Below are positions 19,341 to 23,571 of a stretch of 23,571 nucleotides of DNA, piece by piece (positions within the stretch are counted from its first letter, which is position 1; each line of letters starts with the position of its first letter). The DNA lies in IMG/VR virus record IMGVR_UViG_3300030333_003529, positions 1 through 23,571 of that record; one strand, 5' to 3'. Under the pieces are notes generated by a model. The model had not been told where the DNA came from, did no database searches, and was given only the letters and a program-made list of their open reading frames with translations. The position numbers were made by a program, and so were the translations under genes. The DNA is from a virus.

Positions 19341-21093
19341 AATCGTATCCTATTGCCATTCTTGTATGCCAGATTAGATTTCCGTTTCCAGCATTATCTA
19401 GGTCAAGTGAAGTCATTATAACATTATTACTAGCGTCACGCAATACAAATGCAACACCGCCTGGGTTAGTTGGCCAATCAGAATTACCTGTACCATTAAG
19501 TACTGTAACTGCTAGTGTATGATCTCCAACTGTTACACCACTAATAGTATATGTTGTACTACTTGAGAACGAAGCATTAAAAGGTGCTACATTCTGTCCT
19601 ATAGATCCTAATGTAGTACCATCCCATACAAACTGAGCCCAGTTATCTGCTCTACACTCAAGAGTATAATCTCCTGCAGTAGGACATGTTGCAATCCAAT
19701 TAGCAGCATGATTAATACCTTCTAGTGTAGCAGTATTGGATGGATAAACTGCATAAGTATCCATAAAGTCTGGCCATGCAGGGTGTGGTCCTGATCTAAC
19801 CCAACTAATATTAGAAGAACCAGAACATATTCCACCTCTACAGATTTTAATATACCATCCACCAGGATTTCTTTGCCAAAGAAATGCATCTCCATATGGT
19901 TTACCATCACCATCTACAAATCCAGCAGCAGAGTTTGTACAACTAACTTGTAATTTTAATGTACCAGCAGTTAATGATCTTGTTCCTGTTGTGGGAGTAG
20001 CATTAGCACCAGCAGCAAAAATACCACCCTCAGCAGTTAAAAATGCTGTGGTCTCATCATTAAGAAATATAGAAGCATTATCATCACATCCAAAAGTAAA
20101 CCCATACGTATCATTAGCAGGTATAGGTATCAAATAAGTAACAGTCTGAGTTATAAAGGGTAATGTACATACCATAGGGTTTGTCCACACCCCATACTTA
20201 TTTCCTTCTTCACTCCAATACCCTGCATTAGCAACAGTATCTTGAGAAAGTAATGAAGTTACAGTAAAGTTAGCATTACAATCAGGACCATGACCATCTT
20301 TCAAACATAAACTTGTACTGCTATTCTGTACTATAGGATTGTTAGCAGCATTTAATCCTGAATATGTAATATTATATGTACCTGGTACTACTTGAAAACC
20401 TTCAGTCTGACTACCTGTTTGTGCTCCACCTCCTGCACCATCTCCTCTTGTCCAAGTCTGTCCACCAAGTTGAATCGTATTTATTGCAACGCCAGCAGTA
20501 TTAGGATTATCATTCCAGTCTAATGTAAGTAATATATTACCAGTACCTGTACCAGTAATAACTAAAGCACTACTGTCAGCATTAAATGCTGCCGTTAAAG
20601 ATCCAGAAGTTTGTTCTACTTCACTAGTATCTGAAGTAACAGCATAAGTTACTGGAGTAGACCTCTGTTTCTTAATCTTAGTTACCTGATTACCATTAGC
20701 ATCATAAAAAACAATAGGTCTAATGTTTATATCAGGATCAAAAGGTGAACAAGATTCTGGTCCTGTATTAGGATTAATAAACACATCACTAAATCCTATA
20801 TCAGTTACATCTATAGGACTATCAAATGTAATTGGTGTAAGAAACTCATCTTCACAATCATAGTAAGTACCATCATCCCTTTGTTTACACTTACGTCCAA
20901 GGAAAAATGGTGGAGGAGGATCAAAAATTTTTAATACTTCATCATACCAACCAGGTGGTGTACCATTAAAGACTGTTACTCTAGGATCTTGTTCCACTTT
21001 AATAGCAAAACGAGACCTGTTTGTTATCTCTTCCTCTGATACGAGAGAATCACAAACAGGACCAAAATAACCTTCAGGATAATAGAACGCCAA
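19327..21093 (-). CDS. Large beta-rich virion structural or fibre-type protein (TTG start)
   Basis: A 588-residue protein, probably a virion appendage or tail-fibre-related component. The N-terminus (Ala-Phe-Tyr-Tyr-Pro-Glu-Gly-Tyr-Phe-Gly-Pro) resembles cyanophage structural proteins. Residues about 150-250 form one beta-sandwich-like region, and 290-412 and 440-570 look like two diverged copies of a PA14/lectin-like beta domain (Gly-Phe-Thr-Phe-Gly-Cys-Asp-Asp-Asn-Ala-Ser-Ile-Phe-Leu versus Glu-Cys-Arg-Ala-Asp-Asn-Trp-Ala-Gln-Phe-Val-Trp), both ending in Gly-Gly-Trp/Gly-Gly-Val before the next unit. Several Cys are spread through it. The start codon is TTG, directly after the purC TAA; no ATG follows for over 300 codons. 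A TATAAATA octamer inside purC (21125-21132) provides a late promoter. Receptor or glycan binding is inferred. Confidence 0.65.
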   Translation of the reverse strand: MAFYYPEGYFGPVCDSLVSEEEITNRSRFAIKVEQDPRVTVFNGTPPGWYDEVLKIFDPPPPFFLGRKCKQRDDGTYYDCEDEFLTPITFDSPIDVTDIGFSDVFINPNTGPESCSPFDPDINIRPIVFYDANGNQVTKIKKQRSTPVTYAVTSDTSEVEQTSGSLTAAFNADSSALVITGTGTGNILLTLDWNDNPNTAGVAINTIQLGGQTWTRGDGAGGGAQTGSQTEGFQVVPGTYNITYSGLNAANNPIVQNSSTSLCLKDGHGPDCNANFTVTSLLSQDTVANAGYWSEEGNKYGVWTNPMVCTLPFITQTVTYLIPIPANDTYGFTFGCDDNASIFLNDETTAFLTAEGGIFAAGANATPTTGTRSLTAGTLKLQVSCTNSAAGFVDGDGKPYGDAFLWQRNPGGWYIKICRGGICSGSSNISWVRSGPHPAWPDFMDTYAVYPSNTATLEGINHAANWIATCPTAGDYTLECRADNWAQFVWDGTTLGSIGQNVAPFNASFSSSTTYTISGVTVGDHTLAVTVLNGTGNSDWPTNPGGVAFVLRDASNNVIMTSLDLDNAGNGNLIWHTRMAIGYDYETT

Positions 21094-21789
21094 TTAAGAA
21101 AACTGTCTTAGGTGCTGTAAAATATATTTATATGCCTGTACTATATCTCCTTCTCCTTTTCTAAATAAGTCCTTATCATATCTCTCTTGCGTTCCCTTTT
21201 TCCAGAGTCGCATGTTGTCAGGTGATAATTCATCAGCCAGGAATAAATCGCCATGAGCATCGTAACCAAACTCCAATTTAAAATCAACAAGGTCAATACC
21301 CATCAGGGTAAATAAGGATTGCAACTGATAATTAATATCAAGTGCTCGTTCTTTCATAGGTGCAGGGTCAATACCCATTAACCTTACCCTATCATATGTA
21401 AGCAACGGATCATCTTTAGCATCATCCTTAAGGAAGTACTCTACTATAGCAGGTTGAATAATAGTACCTTCATTTAATGTTGTCTGTCTAACAATAGAAC
21501 CAGCAGCAATATTTCTTACAATAACTTCTACTGGTATGATAGTTAGTTTCCTACACAACATGGTATCTAGACCTTCTGTTCCTAAGAAATGAGTCTTGAT
21601 ACCATTCTTCTCCATCAACTCAAAGAGTAATGCAGATATAAGGCAACAGATTTTACCTTTGTCTTCTGGGAAATCTACTGACCTACCGTTACCAGCAGTA
21701 ACTTTATCATGATATTTAATGAGCACCTTCTGTGCATCACCATCAACATCATAAACGGTCTTGACCTTTCCCGCCAACAATTCTTTCAT
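21094..21789 (-). CDS. purC: SAICAR synthetase PurC
   Basis: A 231-residue phosphoribosylaminoimidazole-succinocarboxamide synthase, joining CAIR and aspartate with ATP in purine synthesis. Motifs seen are Gly-Lys-Val-Lys-Thr-Val-Tyr-Asp (nucleotide-binding start), Val-Glu-Val-Ile-Val-Arg-Asn-Ile-Ala-Ala-Gly-Ser (mid-protein), Val-Asp-Phe-Lys-Leu-Glu-Phe-Gly and Asp-Glu-Leu-Ser-Pro-Asp-Asn-Met-Arg-Leu-Trp near the C-terminus. A start at 21789 is chosen over 21804 because AGAGGT lies 4 bases before it, within the extra five codons. The first 41 bases overlap a small hidden frame. With purN it should raise the purine supply for phage genome synthesis. Confidence 0.94.
   Translation of the reverse strand: MKELLAGKVKTVYDVDGDAQKVLIKYHDKVTAGNGRSVDFPEDKGKICCLISALLFELMEKNGIKTHFLGTEGLDTMLCRKLTIIPVEVIVRNIAAGSIVRQTTLNEGTIIQPAIVEYFLKDDAKDDPLLTYDRVRLMGIDPAPMKERALDINYQLQSLFTLMGIDLVDFKLEFGYDAHGDLFLADELSPDNMRLWKKGTQERYDKDLFRKGEGDIVQAYKYILQHLRQFS
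21125..21132 (-). promoter_or_regulatory. Late promoter octamer TATAAATA inside purC
   Basis: Exact minus-strand late core within the 3' end of purC, ending 31 bases before the TTG start of the structural gene. It would give the virion gene late transcription independent of the purine genes upstream. Confidence 0.6.
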
Positions 21790-21922
21790 AGATACCTCTT
21801 GCACTATTATTATGTTCTATGAGTTTATTAACCCAGATTCTTTCTGTCAGAGTAACTTTGCGTCCTAGTCTAACACGACATGCTATTTCTGACAAGCGTA
21901 GTCTATTGTCCCTCGAAAGCAT
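21749..21922 (-). CDS. Hidden 57-residue protein between purN and purC
   Basis: An ATG-started frame of 57 codons that overlaps the last 20 bases of purN and the first 41 of purC and fills the otherwise empty gap. The translation is basic and protein-like: Leu-Ser-Glu-Ile-Ala-Cys-Arg-Val-Arg-Leu-Gly-Arg-Lys-Val-Thr-Leu-Thr-Glu-Arg-Ile, then Trp-Val-Asn-Lys-Leu-Ile-Glu-His-Asn. This pattern (Ile-x-x-Arg-Val, Val-Thr-Leu-x-Glu-Arg-Ile-Trp, Lys-Leu, Asn-x-Ser-Ala) reminds me of a small cyanophage protein family of unknown function. No strong Shine-Dalgarno is visible, so translation may be coupled to purN. Confidence 0.6.
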   Translation of the reverse strand: MLSRDNRLRLSEIACRVRLGRKVTLTERIWVNKLIEHNNSARGIYERIVGGKGQDRL

Positions 21923-22427
21923 TGATCACTAAAGGTAGAAGACGATATTCTGCCCTTTGAATACGATGAGTTAAAGTTTCAACAGTATCACCAGGACATA
22001 TCATAACTCTGGACTGATCTATTATCTCTCCACCATCCAACTCTTCGTTAACATAGTGAACAGTACAACCAGTCTCAGTATCTCCACTATCTAGGGCTTG
22101 TTCTACAGCATGTAATCCTTTGTACTTAGGAAGTAGTGATGGATGTACATTAATAATAGGAGCAGGGAAAGCAGCAGGATTTTTAATTATCCTCATATAT
22201 CCTGCAAGGACTATTAAATCTACATTCCATGCTTCAAATAATTTTATCATATCCTTTTCATCCTTTGCCTTGATTCGACAATGAGGAACACCAAACTTAA
22301 CTGCTCTTCTAACAGCACCACAATCCTTCTTGTCATGTATCATGATCACTACTTCATGCTTAGTGACAGAACGTAATATGTTCTCGAAGTTAGTTCCGTT
22401 TCCAGAACACATAACACCGAGTCTCAT
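21903..22427 (-). CDS. purN: GAR transformylase PurN
   Basis: A 174-residue phosphoribosylglycinamide formyltransferase (GAR + 10-formyl-THF), the third step of purine synthesis. Ser-Gly-Asn-Gly-Thr-Asn-Phe-Glu-Asn-Ile-Leu at 8-18 binds the ribose phosphate; Ile-Asn-Val-His-Pro-Ser-Leu-Leu-Pro-Lys-Tyr-Lys-Gly carries the catalytic His, and Cys-Thr-Val-His-Tyr-Val-Asn-Glu-Glu-Leu-Asp-Gly-Gly-Glu-Ile holds the catalytic Asp. It is shorter than E. coli PurN (212) at the C-terminus. It overlaps the upstream gene by ATGA and the hidden 57-residue frame downstream. Confidence 0.94.
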   Translation of the reverse strand: MRLGVMCSGNGTNFENILRSVTKHEVVIMIHDKKDCGAVRRAVKFGVPHCRIKAKDEKDMIKLFEAWNVDLIVLAGYMRIIKNPAAFPAPIINVHPSLLPKYKGLHAVEQALDSGDTETGCTVHYVNEELDGGEIIDQSRVMICPGDTVETLTHRIQRAEYRLLPLVINAFEGQ

Positions 22428-22798
22428 TTGTTCTTAATCCACTCAGGAGGTTCTTGTCCTTCTAAGTTATTATAATTTGGACCTAACCAATTACTTCTAA
22501 CAAATGCTGGATGAAGTATGTTTATAAAGTAATCTCTATGTTCTTGAGCTTGTTTAGCAGTCTTTGCCATACCTATATCAGTTGCTTCTATCAATCCAAG
22601 ACCTGCAACAGCAGCAGCAATAACAGCAGCAGCACCAGCAACCCACTTCTCAAGTTTACGGATCCTTCCTTTCAATCTCTCATTCTCTTCACCCATGAGA
22701 CGTTTGTTATCTTCTTCAAGGTCATCAACCTTTGTCTCTAATGCTTTAATTCTTTCATTCTGTTCTCTTTGTAGAGAATGATATTCATTACTTTCCAT
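22424..22798 (-). CDS. Coiled-coil membrane protein
   Basis: A 124-residue protein: a coiled coil at about residues 10-50 (Gln-Asn-Glu-Arg-Ile-Lys-Ala-Leu-Glu-Thr-Lys-Val-Asp-Asp-Leu), then a basic patch and one Ala/Val-rich hydrophobic segment (about 55-75), then a polar tail with Trp and Asn residues. The layout recalls small XhlA-type holin-associated proteins, but no specific match is claimed. The start at 22798 has GGAGG 7 bases upstream and shares TGATG with the stop of the 52-residue gene; the ATG at 22825 lacks one. It is coupled to purN by ATGA. Confidence 0.65.
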   Translation of the reverse strand: MESNEYHSLQREQNERIKALETKVDDLEEDNKRLMGEENERLKGRIRKLEKWVAGAAAVIAAAVAGLGLIEATDIGMAKTAKQAQEHRDYFINILHPAFVRSNWLGPNYNNLEGQEPPEWIKNK

Positions 22799-22956
22799 CA
22801 CTCTTCCTCCTTGCGACGTTTCCAATCAGCATACATGCCACCATATAACATACCTTCATGTGATTTGATGGCATCACCTTGAAGAAGTTCCTTTTGTCTC
22901 TTTGAGAGGTCGGGATTCATAGTAAGGTATTCTTGCTCCCAATTACTTATGTCCAT
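22798..22956 (-). CDS. Small hypothetical protein, 52 residues
   Basis: A short frame opening the purN operon, behind an extended -10 promoter. The product is soluble: Asp-Ile-Ser-Asn-Trp-Glu-Gln-Glu-Tyr-Leu, then Leu-Ser-Lys-Arg-Gln-Lys-Glu-Leu-Leu and a tail Met-Tyr-Ala-Asp-Trp-Lys-Arg-Arg-Lys-Glu-Glu-Glu. Its stop shares TGATG with the next ATG, and its last codons encode the GGAGG ribosome site of that gene, a tight arrangement typical of real coupled genes. The ribosome site of this gene itself is weak (T-rich leader). Function unknown. Confidence 0.6.
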   Translation of the reverse strand: MDISNWEQEYLTMNPDLSKRQKELLQGDAIKSHEGMLYGGMYADWKRRKEEE

Positions 22957-22983
22957 TAAAAAAAGGGTGTAAGGTTTGTATTA

Positions 22984-22992
22984 ATTATAACA
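22984..22992 (-). promoter_or_regulatory. Extended -10 promoter after psbA terminator
   Basis: Minus-strand TGTTATAAT (TG-n-TATAAT) lies 27 bases before the 52-residue gene. The -35 position falls in the T-run of the psbA terminator and is a weak match. Confidence 0.6.
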
Positions 22993-23016
22993 CAAAAAAC
23001 CTTAAAGCACAAAAAA

Positions 23017-23041
23017 ATACCCCGATTTTTTTTCGGGGTAT
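23017..23041 (-). terminator. psbA terminator
   Basis: Stem ATACCCCGA/TCGGGGTAT (9 pairs, arms 23017-23025 and 23033-23041) with a 7-base A-rich (minus strand) loop, followed on the minus strand by a T7 run (23011-23017). It begins 26 bases after the psbA stop. Confidence 0.88.
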
Positions 23042-23059
23042 CTGGGAATCAAAAAGTGA
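23026..23059 (-). repeat. 3'-end module, copy 2 (after psbA)
   Basis: Contains the minus-strand motif TCACTTTTTGATTCCCAG between the psbA stop and the terminator stem, then GC-rich arm and A8. The same motif and order occur at 10928-10961, about 80% identical over 33 bases. Confidence 0.5.
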
Positions 23060-23067
23060 TTTTGGTT

Positions 23068-23571
23068 TTAGCCTATTGCAGGAGCAACGAGTGCAACCTC
23101 ACTAGTCTCAGCAGCAGCAAGATCAAGTGGGAAGTTGTGTGCATTTCTTTCATGCATAACTTCCATACCTAAGTTCGCTCTGTTAAGAACGTCACCCCAA
23201 GTAGGAACAACTTTACCGTTGCTGTCTACGACAGACTGGTTGAAGTTGAAACCGTTAAGGTTGAATGCCATCGTGCATATACCCATAGAGGTAAGCCAGA
23301 TACAAACAACTGGGAAGACAGCAAGGAAGAAGTGAAGACTTCGACTGTTGTTAAACGATGCATACTGGAAGATTAATCTACCAAAGTATCCATGAGCAGC
23401 AACGATGTTGTAGGTCTCTTCTTCTTGACCAAATTTATAACCATAGTTTTGTGATTCGTTGTCAGTTGTCTCTCTGATTAGAGAAGATGTAACAAGAGAA
23501 CCGTGCATGGCAGAGAATAATGCTCCACCGAACATACCTGCTACACCTGCCATATGGAATGGGTGCATAAC
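23068..23571 (-). CDS. psbA: Photosystem II D1 protein, C-terminal part
   Basis: The last 167 or so codons of psbA, continuing beyond the window edge. D1 is the photosystem II reaction-centre subunit that is damaged by light; phage copies keep host photosynthesis running during infection. The sequence has His-Pro-Phe-His-Met-Ala-Gly-Val, the Glu-Thr-Thr-Asp-Asn-Glu-Ser D-E loop end, [10 protein letters not shown], and the C-terminal [20 protein letters not shown], with the manganese-cluster ligands. About 13-14 residues follow the expected CtpA cleavage after Asp-Leu-Ala. The frame is intact in this part, and a strong terminator follows. Confidence 0.97.
   Translation of the reverse strand, partial: VMHPFHMAGVAGMFGGALFSAMHGSLVTSSLIRETTDNESQNYGYKFGQEEETYNIVAAHGYFGRLIFQYASFNNSRSLHFFLAVFPVVCIWLTSMGICTMAFNLNGFNFNQSVVDSNGKVVPTWGDVLNRANLGMEVMHERNAHNFPLDLAAAETSEVALVAPAIG

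Overview
This window is part of an AT-rich T4-like cyanophage (cyanomyovirus) genome that probably infects marine Prochlorococcus or Synechococcus. T4-type baseplate, head-completion and replication genes sit beside host-derived metabolic genes (psbA, phoH, thyX, purC, purN, glutaredoxin). Genes are tightly packed, commonly with ATGA or TAATG overlaps, and almost all lie on the minus strand. Only two baseplate genes (9115-10898) lie on the plus strand. No tRNA, insertion sequence or CRISPR was seen, and no gap exceeds about 150 bases.

Layout, in minus-strand transcription order from the right. 23571-23068 is the 3' end of psbA (photosystem II D1), then a strong terminator and an extended -10 promoter. 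22956-21094 holds two small genes, purN, a hidden 57-codon ORF, and purC. 21093-18569 holds late genes: a large beta-rich structural protein with a TTG start, a small acidic/basic protein, and a small secreted outer-membrane-like protein with a long structured leader. 18498-14994 is an early/middle operon: glutaredoxin, several small conserved cyanophage proteins including membrane proteins, thyX, an FmdB-like protein and phoH. A canonical sigma-70-type promoter at 14969-14997 then drives a PD-(D/E)XK exonuclease, gp33-like late co-activator and a DUF1825-like protein, followed by gp32 (ssDNA-binding). 12637-10981 is a set of small membrane or secreted proteins. 9077-1 is the tail and baseplate block: gp4, gp54, gp26, a gp51-like frame, two large paralogous tail proteins, a gp27-like hub, and the first codons of one more gene.

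Regulation is unusually readable. Eight copies of an octamer of the form N(A/C)TAAATA, like the T4 late promoter TATAAATA, lie 22-32 bases upstream of late genes or at the head of a longer leader. This fits the gp33-like late-transcription factor encoded in the same window. Three sigma-70-type promoters sit directly behind or inside terminator hairpins.

The strongest lead is a classic -1 frameshift heptamer (T TTT TTC) in the last codons of gp26, with a Shine-Dalgarno-like GAGGGA 9 bases upstream. It would fuse gp26 to a 64-residue gp51-like domain, as lambda G/GT-type tail assembly chaperones do, immediately before a tape-measure-like gene. Also notable are a tail protein with two peptidoglycan hydrolase-like domains, the hidden ORF between purN and purC, paired membrane proteins sharing an HPEM motif, and a nested hairpin leader.
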